Shown in pieces: positions 18,132 through 28,290 of a DNA stretch of 64,000 nt. Each line of letters starts with the position of its first letter. Within the stretch, counting starts at the first letter, position 1. The DNA is from Seminavis robusta (taxonomy: Eukaryota > Bacillariophyta > Bacillariophyceae > Naviculales > Naviculaceae). The notes below the pieces were generated by a model. It ran no database searches, was not told the origin of the DNA, and saw only the letters and a program-made list of their open reading frames with translations. The stretch covers positions 19,518 through 83,517 of the forward strand of contig CAICTM010000259.1 in assembly GCA_903772945.1 (NCBI GenBank). The letters run 5' to 3'. A program made the translations under genes and the position numbers.

Positions 18132-19193
18132 TTACTCTAAACAGATGGCTCCAGCAAAAATGAGACCTGACTCTTCTGGGGCAAGTAGCGGGAGGTTTGG
18201 GACAGTGAATGTGCATTGTTGGATGCGTCTGTCAAAAGTGCTGGCTCTGTCAAAAGTGCTAGATCTGGCAATCATGGCTGGCTTTGGGAGGTCAGGAGAG
18301 CAGTGAACAGAAGGGCTAGCCATCATGTGATGAGTCGAGCTTCCCAAATCAATGAGCACAGCAGAACCTTCAAGTTCAAGCATCGGTGGAATGAATGTGA
18401 ATCCTTCCATTCTTTGGGTAAACGTATCATCTGTGGTCAGTCTATTGAGATTGGGTCTGCCTAAAGTTGGAGTGCATTTGATATTGGAGGTGGAATCTGG
18501 AATGGGAGATACAAATTGGGCAGATGCAATGGAGGGAGTGGACACTGTGTCATTTTCAGTGACAGGAGTGGAGGGTGGTGATTGGTCTTTGCCAAGCTTC
18601 TTGGAGTCTCTGATAGCTTGTGCCGTTTTCTCCGCAGCCTTTGCATCTCCAATCTCGTACCAGAGCTGTGTGTTTACATCCTTGGAGAGGAATCTTCCAG
18701 GAGGATTGAGAGATCGGACAGCCTTGACAATTTGCTCAGCAATGAGAGGCCGTTGATTGCGAGGTAGGGATGTGTACTTCTCTTGGTTGTTGCGAATCAA
18801 TTCACGCCATCTCTTGTTACCAGGGTGCTTTGTGATACCAGCTCCCCTGCCGCAAAGAACATCATGTGCAGCAGGATCGACACGCTTGTTTGTCTTGCTC
18901 TTTTTGTTGCGTGTTGGATGAGCGGCAAGGTGCTGTCCGGCTACGCTGGCGCCTGCGGTGTCGTTGCTGGCCTTCCTCTTCCGGCTGACCTCGCCGCTTT
19001 GCTTCACAGGTACATCAGTCATGAAGACGTCCAACGACTCCGGTATTTGGGAGGCTTCCCCGACCTCCTCTAATAACGCCTTCCTACCGTGGGCTGAGTC
19101 AACCGACAAGAACACACGACACCAGGACGAGTTTCGGCTCAACTTGATGGTTTCGTTGGTTTGCGTGCAGCCCATTGTTTTGAATTGATTCAT
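18132..19193 (-). CDS. DUF6824 domain protein
   Basis: Single-exon 353-residue protein. Residues about 110-197 carry the domain: HDVLCGRGAG, then HPGNKRWRELI, a lysine/arginine-rich centre, GRFLSKD and WYEIGDAKAAEKTAQAIRD. This is the DUF6824 pattern, expanded in diatoms, whose function I do not know; conserved basic and aromatic positions and its frequent occurrence in many copies suggest a nuclear or DNA-associated role, which is inference. A basic cluster (RNKKSKTNKR, 95-104) just before it could be a nuclear signal. The flanks are Ser/Thr-rich and disordered. The ATG at 19193 is used; a second ATG six codons later would also fit. Confidence 0.85.
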   Translation of the reverse strand: MNQFKTMGCTQTNETIKLSRNSSWCRVFLSVDSAHGRKALLEEVGEASQIPESLDVFMTDVPVKQSGEVSRKRKASNDTAGASVAGQHLAAHPTRNKKSKTNKRVDPAAHDVLCGRGAGITKHPGNKRWRELIRNNQEKYTSLPRNQRPLIAEQIVKAVRSLNPPGRFLSKDVNTQLWYEIGDAKAAEKTAQAIRDSKKLGKDQSPPSTPVTENDTVSTPSIASAQFVSPIPDSTSNIKCTPTLGRPNLNRLTTDDTFTQRMEGFTFIPPMLELEGSAVLIDLGSSTHHMMASPSVHCSPDLPKPAMIARSSTFDRASTFDRRIQQCTFTVPNLPLLAPEESGLIFAGAICLE

Positions 19194-19587
19194 CGTTCTG
19201 CCTCCTTTCTTGTTGGAGTGTGATTAAGAATGGTTTCTGTGTGGACTAAATTATGTGGTTTTGGAAGGGATACATATATGTAAAAGCATGGACCAGAAAC
19301 AAGATCAGATGAAGATTTCAGACGGGTTTTCTGAAGACGGGGAACCAGTCGCTGGTTTTTTGAATCCTGCAGCCGCGCCATCAAACACAGCTTTACCTCT
19401 AGATTTACCTTAACTACCTGTTGTTAGTTATTAATACTCTTAAAGGGTCAGAAGGAATAATCCGGAAGTTGGGTAACTTGGAATTGAACCGAATGTCATT
19501 GCCGTATCACCAGTAGGGGGGTTTAGAGAGGGAAATTATCTCTGGCTACTGGTAGTTTCGCCTCCAAAGTATCATTCAATCAATCAA
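19194..19587. other. Intergenic region between two minus-strand genes
   Basis: This 394-bp stretch should hold the promoter of the DUF6824 gene and the 3' end of the glycosyltransferase. A CAAT tandem (AATCAATCAATCAATC) lies at 19577-19592, right at the glycosyltransferase stop. Nothing else is seen. Confidence 0.4.
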
Positions 19588-20862
19588 TCAATCATCACGG
19601 ATATCCATCATGTCTCGGATCCTCTGCTTCAATTTCCCTCCTCCAATGTCATCCGACAGGGAAAAGTACTCTTCGATAACACTGGGGGATGCCAATATAG
19701 GTGATTTGTGTAGCATGCGACGATACGCCCGTTGGCTGGATTGGAGTCGAGCTAGTTGCTGGAGTGCCGGCTGTGGATTGTCAATATCGTAAAAGACAAA
19801 GCTGTCCTTGTGAAAGATATCAAATATTTCCGTGGTTCCATAGTAAATGGGGATGCATCCCCCCAAAAAGGCATTGAGGATTTTTTCGGTAATATATCCC
19901 GGGTAGTTCTTGTTTTCCATGACGAGACAGAACGTGTAGTTGTGAAACAGAGCATCGTTGGTAAAAGGGCCACCGTTGGCGTCTTGGTCGTCCTTTCGGG
20001 TGTGTTTGACCGTGTTCTCGACCTCCTCGAGTGGACACCCTCGTGTGTAATGAACCGGAATGACTTTGGCAATGGCAGTCGCCGCTTCTTGTCGAAAGGG
20101 GACGCAGTTGCTGGTGAAATAGGCCACGGCGTTGTGCCGACCTGTGTTGTGTGGTTTGAGCGCCGGATCCAAGATCCACTGCTGTTTTTCCTCGGGTAGC
20201 ATGAAAAAGGCCATTACCAAAAAGTACAGCTGCATGGTGTGTTGTTGCCAGACTTGCTGTTCGATGTAGGGGCCGAGTTGGTAGAGTCGCTCGTTGGTTG
20301 TCGGCGACCAGTCTTGAATGTTCCCCCAGGATTCTCCATTCATATATAGAATCTTGCCGGGAAAGTTTTTGAGTAACTCGGTGGAACTTTTCTTCCCAAT
20401 CCAGCCACACTTTTTATGCATGCCATACACCAATACGTCCTGTGGCTGAAGGGGCTCGCGAATCTTTTTGTAGAGCCAAGTATGGAGACCACCCCCATGC
20501 TCAAAGTCGGAAAAGATGGTGTTGGCGGCAACTTTGGGGGGCTCTTCGTAGCCGCAGGTGTATATTCGTCGGCGAATAGGTATGACAGTTACGTTGGCAT
20601 GTGCCAGTCTTGAAACAACCAACGGGTCGGCAGCAGTACTTGTACCGGTATCATTCCGAAGGTAGGTTGTAGTGTGGATCGTCCGTTCCACTGCACTGGC
20701 GGTATCGTCATGGTCGTGACTGCAAGCCGGGGTTTGGTAAACAGATCGCACAAGCGCCACAGAGAGCTCTGTCAGCCAGAGACTCAGACAGATCCAAGCT
20801 AAGATCAACAAGGCATTGGCTGTTCGCCGCCTCCGGCTACTACTAGTAGGTGCTTCCATCAT
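19588..20862 (-). CDS. Glycosyltransferase family 10 (fucosyltransferase-like), type II Golgi protein
   Basis: Single-exon 424-residue protein. A short basic tail and one hydrophobic helix (about 14-37) make a type II membrane anchor typical of Golgi transferases. The catalytic domain follows. Its signature at about 311-342 is FCLVMENKNYPGYITEKI followed by GGCIPIYYG, which fits the GDP-fucose-binding motif of alpha-1,3/1,4-fucosyltransferases (GT10). Predicted role: transfer of fucose from GDP-fucose to N-glycans or other glycans in the Golgi lumen. Acceptor and linkage cannot be read from sequence. The gene starts with two adjacent ATG codons; I take the first. Length fits the family (350-500 residues). 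Confidence 0.85.
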   Translation of the reverse strand: MMEAPTSSSRRRRTANALLILAWICLSLWLTELSVALVRSVYQTPACSHDHDDTASAVERTIHTTTYLRNDTGTSTAADPLVVSRLAHANVTVIPIRRRIYTCGYEEPPKVAANTIFSDFEHGGGLHTWLYKKIREPLQPQDVLVYGMHKKCGWIGKKSSTELLKNFPGKILYMNGESWGNIQDWSPTTNERLYQLGPYIEQQVWQQHTMQLYFLVMAFFMLPEEKQQWILDPALKPHNTGRHNAVAYFTSNCVPFRQEAATAIAKVIPVHYTRGCPLEEVENTVKHTRKDDQDANGGPFTNDALFHNYTFCLVMENKNYPGYITEKILNAFLGGCIPIYYGTTEIFDIFHKDSFVFYDIDNPQPALQQLARLQSSQRAYRRMLHKSPILASPSVIEEYFSLSDDIGGGKLKQRIRDMMDIRDD

Positions 20863-21233
20863 GGTGGCAACAGAACAGGCTAGCTGCTAATGATTGTATA
20901 CCGAGGCTACCATACCTAAAGTTGCCAGCTACAGCTATTAGGCTAGGATCTGGCAAAAAATGACAATACCCTGTGTTTACGAGGGAGCAAAAAGTGACTG
21001 AAAAGAAAGTTTATCACGATTCTTGAAAGTTCTTGAGAATTCCGTTTCAGAGGAGGGAAGTTTCAACCTTTTTCGCCTTTTTGTCAGAGATTTGGCTCCC
21101 ACACTGCCAAAGTTGTCCAAACTGGACAAAGCAGATCCCAGATTCTGCGGGTAGCTACCAGTAGACTAGCTAGCTCGTTATCGATAGAGAAACAAAGACT
21201 GCCTTGATCGTTGCACAACCAAACACTGCGGCC
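20863..21233. promoter_or_regulatory. Divergent promoter region
   Basis: Separates two genes transcribed away from each other, so both promoters must lie within 371 bp. A GACTAGCTAGCTCG run near 21163 is present. I see no TATA box. Confidence 0.4.
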
Positions 21234-22124
21234 ATGTTTCCTTCCGTGGTTCTTTTGTGGTTGCTGCTGGCAAGGTTCAGCAGAGCATCGGATGCCAACT
21301 ACACTACTACTAGCATGATCAATGCTACTGTCATTGACTTGGTGGTGTCCACTGCCTACACGGAGATTGACAACCTTGATCTTACCACCAGCCGAAGTAC
21401 CTGTGAGGAATGTCAGAATCGAACCGGTTTCCCGTCTCGCTACGACAACACGACCACGTGCACCTTTCGACGGGGCCTGCTGCCCGTGGATGCCTGTTTT
21501 CGAGGACTGGAAGGGTCCTTCTCCACGCACTACTTTGTAGAGAACCAGACCAGCTTAGATATCTTTTATGCCGACAAGGACTGTCAAATTATGGAAACCG
21601 ACTATGCCACCAACGAGTACAACGTTGGCGAATGCTCCGGCGTCAATAATTTCGACCGTGATGTACTCCCCGGGCATTGTATCTTGTCGGAACAACCAGA
21701 GGATGACTATCTGTATCCATTGGTGTTTGCGATGATATATCAAACACAAGAGGATTGCACATTGGATCAAGGCAGTGTCAACCCGCAGTGGTTTTCCTTG
21801 GAAGACAATTATTGCTTTGAAACCATGAGGTGGAGCGGGAGAGTCGGTGATGATGGAAATGACGATCCTACCGCTATTCATGGAGGTTACATGGCTTTTT
21901 GTGATGCCAACAGCAGTACTTTGACGATTGAAAACTTCTCGGACGCATCGTGCAGTAGTCAAGCTGGAATTGACCCGAATTGGACAAGTCCAACCACAGG
22001 AGAGAATAGCTGCAGCAGCGAGGGCGTGGAGGGGATCAATCCATGGCGACCATGGTTTCGGGCTCCTGACTGCTTGGCTCCATCCGTCTTCTGTAAGAGC
22101 CTCGTCAACCTCCTACCTTCCTGA
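21234..22124 (+). CDS. Secreted, N-glycosylated Cys-rich protein of unknown function
   Basis: Single-exon protein of 296 residues from the ATG at 21234; an upstream TTG in frame is not a likely start. The first 20 residues (MFPSVVLLWLLLARFSRASD) form a clear signal peptide. The mature part has many Cys residues (for example CEEC, TTCTF, CSSQ) and several N-x-S/T sites, consistent with a disulfide-bonded secreted or wall-associated glycoprotein. There is no further membrane helix. I do not recognise a domain. Its pairing with a divergently transcribed Golgi glycosyltransferase may be coincidence. Confidence 0.75.
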   Translation: MFPSVVLLWLLLARFSRASDANYTTTSMINATVIDLVVSTAYTEIDNLDLTTSRSTCEECQNRTGFPSRYDNTTTCTFRRGLLPVDACFRGLEGSFSTHYFVENQTSLDIFYADKDCQIMETDYATNEYNVGECSGVNNFDRDVLPGHCILSEQPEDDYLYPLVFAMIYQTQEDCTLDQGSVNPQWFSLEDNYCFETMRWSGRVGDDGNDDPTAIHGGYMAFCDANSSTLTIENFSDASCSSQAGIDPNWTSPTTGENSCSSEGVEGINPWRPWFRAPDCLAPSVFCKSLVNLLPS

Positions 22125-23757
22125 GGTTTTGGCTGGTAGCTAGTATAGTTAAGAAAACCGATTCGTCTTTACAGCAGCATTTCCAATGAGGTAGGTAATG
22201 GTTGGGAAGCACTTGGTAGGAGAATCCAGGTACCGGTATCAACTGCCGTACAGAACAGTCTCGCTGTCAAGGCCATGCTTTCCAGTGCTAGTTGCACAGA
22301 AGCAAGACAATGCTGGGATGTTCGATCTACTAGCTAGGACAGAGGCGTCATCAGGGGTTGCCATGGCCTACCGTACGGATAAACTGCCACTTCGAAGCCT
22401 GGCTCCCCGAGCGACATCTTGTCATGAGGATGCATTCATACTGGCCGGCTGAACAGTGGGTCCAAGCAGTGCCAAGCAAGAAGGCACTGGAGGCTTTCCG
22501 CCAGGGACCTGTAATGCATCAGTGCTGGATCCACCAGGAACCAGGACATGTTGGCCATCCATGGCTGCAGACTTGGGTTATTGGCACTGCACCGTGCGCG
22601 CGTGGCCAAGTGCTCTGGCTACTGGCTGCTGCACCACTCACCTTTCGGTTCGCCACCCGGGCCATCTACGGCTACACTTACTTGAAGGACTGGTTGTGGG
22701 TGAGCCGAAACAAGCAACATGGTTTGAAGACAAGATATGCACTGTTCCTGGGGTGCAGCAAGTTACTTATTATTGGGTGCCAAGATATCCAGACCAACCT
22801 ATCCGGGGTCGGTTGTCCTTGTTGGATTCGAGAGGAACGAGCTGTCATCCGAGTGGACAAGCAACAAGATCCTTGGATCTCTCTCGAACTAATGTTAGTT
22901 TAGTTGTGGCCTTTCCAAGCCTTGAGCCAACGATACCAAAAGATATACCTTCACACGCCAAAGATATGGTACGTACATGTACCATGCATGTACCGTACCA
23001 TCGTTGTCAACAAGCAAGGTACCTATCGTAGGGAGCGACCCACCAGAATCTTAACCAAGTTGAAGCCACCAGTTGCATCCATGAGGTCCCAAGTGTTCTC
23101 ATTGAGCCTATTGGACTTTATTCGGAACGGTGAAATCAATGCTATCTATGCATACTTCTATTAGTATGCTATCAGGTTGAGCTTCCGGTTGTCAGATGGC
23201 GGCTTCAGCATGCACAGATGATAGGTCAATTGGAGTGCAGATCGTTGTATGCATAGCCTTGCGGCATCGATGGCAACAGCCTTCTATCAAGCCTGTTCTC
23301 GTCATGTGACACCATCAGGAACTCTTGTGGCGTCCAATCGGAACTTGAGAGCTTCTTGGATGGCAGAAGATCCGCATCAGGATTTTACTGGATCCGCGTC
23401 TCACAAGAAGATCCAGTACTGGTACCCGAGCGCGGCGAGGTTACTTTGCAAAATGAATGAAGCAAAAAATGAAGCCACGTTCTTATTAGCCTTCACAGAA
23501 CAGAAGTCCATACTGAAAACTCGTGGGCTTCACTTCAGCACTTGATCCTGGACGGTTCCCATCTGTCTTCAAGTTTTGTTCTTCCTCCTCGGATCCAAAG
23601 GATACTTTTTACTGATGGGAAGCGGTAATAGCTAGCTACGGTAGTAGCCCAGCATAGCAAGCACAACACGAGAACACTTGATTTGATTGTGTTGGGATCA
23701 TAAATTCAGTTTTGGAAAATCCAAAAGCCAGACAACAACCTTCAGAAGAAGAAGAAT
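22125..23757. other. Intergenic region, possibly degenerate coding remnants
   Basis: Two overlapping frames (22358-22903 and 22456-23031) are open for about 180-190 codons, but they match no family that I can name and compete with one another. They may be decayed mobile-element sequence. Palindromic TACATGTACC-type words cluster at 22970-23010. The last 150 bp are the likely leader of the SLC6 gene. Confidence 0.35.
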
Positions 23758-23844
23758 GTAAGTTCAGTTCTGATTTCTATATCTTTCTTTACTCTGAAAA
23801 CCATGACCATGAATGTCAACTAACATTTTCTCTTTCGCTTTCAG
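23758..23844 (+). other. Probable 5'-UTR intron of the SLC6 transporter gene
   Basis: The donor GTAAGTTC at 23758 and the pyrimidine-rich acceptor CTCTTTCGCTTTCAG ending at 23844 delimit 87 bp upstream of the start codon at 23904. Both sites are near consensus, and the length suits this genome. It is a prediction without transcript support. Confidence 0.5.
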
Positions 23845-23903
23845 AATCAATTATAGTTGTTAAGAAAACAGAAAACAGATTCAACCAAACCTACTGTACA
23901 ATC

Positions 23904-26067
23904 ATGATGGACGGAGAAGAAATCAAGAGCAGCAGCAACAGCGCTCCCAAGCGCATGGGAACCTTTGCCACCGAGACGAGCGAGGAGACGGGTGGACGTG
24001 ATCGTTGGGGCAATCGCATGGCCTTTTACTTGGCCGCTGTGGGTTCTGCCGTTGGATTTGGAAATGTGTGGCGTTTCCCCGCCTTGGCCAAGGACTATGG
24101 CGGTGGTGCCTTTTTCATCCCCTATGTCTTGGCCTTTTTCTGTGTGGGTCTGCCTCTCTTGACCTTGGAAGTCGCGCTCGGGCAATATTACCAAACCGGT
24201 AACGTTGGATGCTTTGGAAGTTTCCACCCTCGATTCCGCGGTGTGGGTATGTGCGCCATTGCCTGTGCCTTTATGCTGGTGGTCTATTACAGTATGCTGC
24301 TTTCCTGGGTTACTCGAGCTTTCTTTGAATCCTTTGGCTCGAATGATCCTTGGGCGGACGAGAATGTCACTGGCGAAGATGCAGGTAAGTCTTTGCATTG
24401 ACAGTACCAGCGTAACATGAAGGATACGTACGTTCAGGTGTTGTGCTAACAGACAGTTCCTCCTTTCTCCTGCTCTCTACAACACTTCTAAAACAAAACA
24501 TACAGTGAGCTACTTTTACAATGACATTATTGGAATGCAGACGTTGGGTGATGACTTGCGTCCCACTCGCATCGTGGGTCAAAATGTCGGGTACTCCTTC
24601 TTGGTCTGGATCTGCATCTGGCTCTGCTTGGCATTTGGCATGAAATGGACTGGAAGGATCGCCTACGTGAGCATGGGACTCCCCATTATATTGCTCTTTG
24701 TCTTTTTGATCAAGGGAGTTACGTTGGAAGGTGCATCGGATGGGATCAAGGCATACTGCGGCGAGTGGGACATGAGCGTATTGACCGAACAGCCCGATGT
24801 CTGGTCCACTGCCGTCTCGCAAATCTTTTTCTCTCTCAGTGTCACCTTTGGTACCATGACTGCCTACGGAAGCCACTGTCCTCGTGGTGAACCAGCCTTT
24901 TTGAACTCGACCGTCGTTGGTGTGGCCAACTGCACCTTTTCCTTCCTCAGTGGTCTTGCCGTCTTTGCTGCCATGGGACATTTGGCATTCCGTCAAGAGA
25001 CTACTGTGGATGAGATCCCCTATGCTGGTTTCTCGCTTGTCTTTGGAACCTGGCCCGTCGTCTTTGGAACCTTGCCGGGAGGCGAACACTGGGTACGATT
25101 GCTCTTCTTTGACCTCTTCTTGTTGGGCATTGATTCCGCATTCTCCATCTTGGAGGCACCCTTGACGGTAGCCTTGGACTACTTGGGCCACGAATACGCC
25201 AAATGGAAGGTCGCCGGCGCCTTTTGCGTCATTGCCTTTTTGCTCAGTATCATCTACGCCACCGATGCTGGTCTTATCTTCCTCGACACGATCGACTTTT
25301 ACATCAACTTTGTATTTTTGCTCACGGGGTTCTTTGAAACCTTTGGTGCTGGATGGGTTTACAATATCAAAGAACAAGTCGCCAGCTTGGGACCAAAGCC
25401 GGTCTTCTCGTACATGTTCACCCACTTTGCATCCATCATTGTGGCCAGTGGCTTTTGGTTCGGCTTGAAGAACGACAATGCCGCCTGGGCTGGCTTTTTG
25501 GCACTCTTCTTGTGCGGTGCGATCGGTTTTGGTGTTACGGGATTCTTCTTGTCGGAACGCATGAACGAAGAGCCCGGCCGCTGGACATGGGGTTCCATCA
25601 TTTACGAATTGACTTTGGGCAATGTCATGCATCTCCGTGACACTCTGTCCACCGTTGTGGGCTACTTGCCTTGGATCTGGGCCTTTGCCATGAAGAACTT
25701 GATCCCCCAGACTCTCTTGGTGCTCTTCATTAACTTGGCCACCTCCAAGAATGCTGATGGCGATTCCGTCTTTGGACACTACGAAGGATACGTGTCCTGG
25801 CCGTTCCAAGTCTTGGGAATTTTGGTCGTTTGCTTTGCCAGCATGTTCATCTTGGTGGGATTCGCCACACCAAAGGTCTTTAAGGCTGCCGATCCTCCCG
25901 CCAAGAATGCCGCTGCTGCCAAGCTGATTATGGCCGGGGAAAACTCACCCAAAGACGTGGACGGGGCTGATTACGACAGGGCCGACAGTGAGGCAACCGG
26001 TAGTGACACCAAACTGGCCATGGACCCTATCAAGTCAGACGAAGAGCTTGTGGAGATTTCGGCATAA
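23904..26067 (+). CDS. SLC6/SNF-family sodium-dependent transporter
   Basis: Exons 23904-24384 and 24506-26067 give about 680 residues. The 121-bp intron (GTAAGT to TACAG) splits a Val codon. Residues 33-80 carry the family signature: RDRWGNRMAFYLAAVGSAVG then FGNVWRFP, the unwound first helix that binds sodium and substrate, and GGGAFFIPY. About 12 hydrophobic helices follow, with GITLEGASDGI-like and SFGTMTAYGSH-like segments typical of SNF proteins. The C-terminal tail is acidic and soluble. By family it imports an amino acid or related small organic solute with sodium; eukaryotic microalgal members are largely uncharacterised. The start has two ATGs (23904, 23907). Confidence 0.9.
24385..24505 (+). 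other. Spliceosomal intron in SLC6 gene
   Basis: A 121-bp GT-AG intron (GCAG|GTAAGT to ACATACAG|TGAGC). Reading through it stops after four codons; splicing joins GEDA to VSYFYND in frame. Confidence 0.9.
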
Positions 26068-26512
26068 GCATTTCCTGGCTGCTTTGTCTGTACCGTGCGT
26101 CATCACAGACGACGGTGATTTGTGTGTTGCATGTACCGTGCATTCCGTGATGTGTGAGATGACAAGAGAGGCAGGTAGTCGCCGCCTGTGTACCAGGTTG
26201 CCCATTATTTTATGGCACCGGAAGCAAATCAAGTAAGCACCGACTTCATGAGAGGACAGGAGAGTCCTGGAGTCCTATGTAAATTAGTAATGCTACATTC
26301 AAAAAGTTTGTATTGGTACGGTATCTAGCTCCAGCTCCAGCGCCGTAAGCTACTGGCCAGGAGGCATCTGGGCCAGTACAATGTCTATCCAGCCACCCTT
26401 CTACTGTACCGGTAGCTAGCCAAATCATGTGGCCGTTGGCCTCCGCCCTTTCGTTGGTTTGGAACTTGGCATGGGGTCCATGTACTGAAAGTACTCCATT
26501 CCTCCTTTGATT

Positions 26513-26966
26513 CAGGCTGCCGAAGGCATGAGCCCTCAACCAGTTTTGAATTTTGAATTATTCGGCTGGTTGGCTACAACATACATGTTGCTACCTAGCT
26601 AGTACTGCCACTGCTGCTAGCTCTAGTAGATAGATAGAGCCCATTTCTAGCTAGGTAATATCTCGAATATGATTCTCCTTCTTCTATCTGTCTTTCTGCC
26701 GAGGTATCGCAGCTCCCGCTGACTTAATCGCTCTTTTGGGCATGCTGCCTTTATAGGGTTAGGGCTAAAAAGTGTGACAGACAAAGGGACAAACACACAA
26801 ACAGACAAACAAAATTCAGGCTGTCGAAGGCATTAGCCCTCAACGAGTTTGAAATGGAATCATTCGGCCGGTTGGCTACAACGTGTAACTAGCTAGCTCG
26901 TACACGTGTACTGCCACCACTGCTAGCCCTAGTAGATAGATAGAGTCTGTTTCTAGCTAGGTAATA
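26513..26966. repeat. Direct segmental duplication (about 150 bp, two copies)
   Basis: Copies 26513-26660 and 26818-26966 share CAGGCTG, GAAGGCAT, TTGGCTACAAC, CTGCCAC and TAGTAGATAGATAGAG in the same order and spacing, with substitutions and small gaps. The spacer carries a block that recurs downstream at 27157-27217, so the whole interval looks like an old tandem duplication. Confidence 0.75.
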
Positions 26967-27217
26967 AACAGTTGGCTGCTTGGATAGCTATCTAGATAGC
27001 TAGTTAAGATATTAGGCTCTTCTATCTGGCTAGCTAAATAAGGAACAGTTGGCTGCTTGAGAGCTACAGTAACTATTTTAAAAAATAGCAGCTACTCCAG
27101 CTACTGGTACTACTAGTAGCTAGCCAGCCATCTTTTCCTCTTTTGGACAGGCAACTTTTTATAGGGTTAGGGCTAAAAAGTGTGAAAGACAAAGGGACAA
27201 ACAGACAAACAAAATTC
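26749..27217. repeat. Direct repeat pair with AGGGTTAGGGCTAAAAAG core
   Basis: Copies at 26749-26817 and 27157-27217 share TTTATAGGGTTAGGGCTAAA and then GACAAAGGGACAAAC and ACAGACAAACAAAATTCA, almost without change. The GGGTTAGGG word looks telomere-like but is not tandem, so no telomeric origin is claimed. Confidence 0.75.
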
Positions 27218-27318
27218 ACAAGGGCCCTACCTCCGTTGAGGGCTATTCACCAGGGCCCTACATCCGTTGAGGACTATTGAGATTCCTAAGCTCGCAGTAG
27301 CAAAAAACTAAATATTCC

Positions 27319-28290
27319 CTACTCTAAACCCCCGCGGAATATGGAGTGAGGGGGGCTAGCATTGGTGGTGGGTAGCACTGGGAGAGAGCTGCGGGGGGAC
27401 AAGGGAGCCACGCATACAGAGGTGGCGTGCCAGAAGAATAGCAAGGCTGAGCCGAGCAATGACGTAGCCACAAACCACCGAGTTAGGACGGGACCACTTT
27501 GCAGCAAGCAAAGAAGAGATCCGTTTGGCGAGTACCTCAGCTTCGGCACCAGGGAGAACAGAGACGACAAACTGAGTAAACTGGCGGCATTGAGCGAGAC
27601 AAACAGAGTAAAGTGGCGCGGTTGAGAGAGACAGGCTCTGAGATATTTGCTTTTCTTGTCGCGTTTGCCATTGCGAGCAAAGGACCTTGTAAGGATCTTT
27701 GTGACTGCGAGAAGCAGCATCAAGATTGATGACCTGGACATCCAACTATGCTGTCAGTTCCACCTTGCCAGAGGCTATGGATAAGGAGATCACCTCGTTC
27801 CTCGAATGGGGTGAGAACTATAGGAGAGTGGCTGGAAGGCAAATCATCCGTAGCTGCAGAGTGAGGACTAAGATGGATACGAGGTTCATCTCGAACTGCA
27901 GTTGGGATGAAGACCTTGGCAGCGAGATCACCAAGTTCATCACGCACTCCATTGGGGCGTGAGTAACACTTAAAAGCGCTCTCCACAGCCATCAGTGGGT
28001 GGGGAGATCGGAGGGACTCTGATTGTAACCAAAGTGCAAAGCATCGCAGAATTCCTGGGCAGCGAGAACAGTGCCGTTTTCAGGCACTGGAACCACATGA
28101 AGCCAGGTGCCAGTCTCCGGGGCACGCTTCACAACAGAATGGCTGGAATGTGGCAAGGTACCTAGGACCTTGTGAAGGTCCACAGCAGCTGCAGCTAGCT
28201 TCACTGTGAGAGCGAAGAGCCTCACGACCATCAGACACAGCCTGACAGTGAACCCCAACTCGCAATTCTTTGGAGGGATCACACTGACTA
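27319..28290 (-). pseudogene. Degenerate retroelement ORF fragment (region downstream of reverse transcriptase)
   Basis: Read on the minus strand, three frames taken in order resemble the conserved C-terminal part of diatom and algal non-LTR-type polyproteins. First comes WLHVVPVPENGTVLAAQEFC then DLPTH (about 28180-28000). Next comes GVRDELGDLAAK and IPTAVRDEPRIH (about 27960-27890). Last comes DVQVINLDAASRSH then a Cys/His-poor tail with RPNSVVCGYVIARLSLAI (about 27740-27430). The Cys-rich DGCG segment between the first two is shortened, and frames change at least twice, so the copy is dead. The superfamily assignment rests on memory of such motifs and is tentative. Confidence 0.6.

Larger units (their letters stand above)
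26068..27318. other. Repeat-rich intergenic region with segmental duplications
   Basis: No gene is seen. A segment of about 150 bp occurs twice in direct orientation (26513-26660 and 26818-26966). A second unit of about 65 bp occurs at 26749-26817 and 27157-27217. A 31-bp unit is repeated twice at 27221-27281. CTAGCTAG-type words are abundant throughout. Confidence 0.6.

Noticed and set aside
22358-23031. Protein gene of 180-190 codons
   Set aside because: Two competing frames, Trp/Cys-rich composition with no motif; probably decayed repeat sequence.
26749-27217. Interstitial telomere from GGGTTAGGG
   Set aside because: The word occurs once per block and is not tandem.
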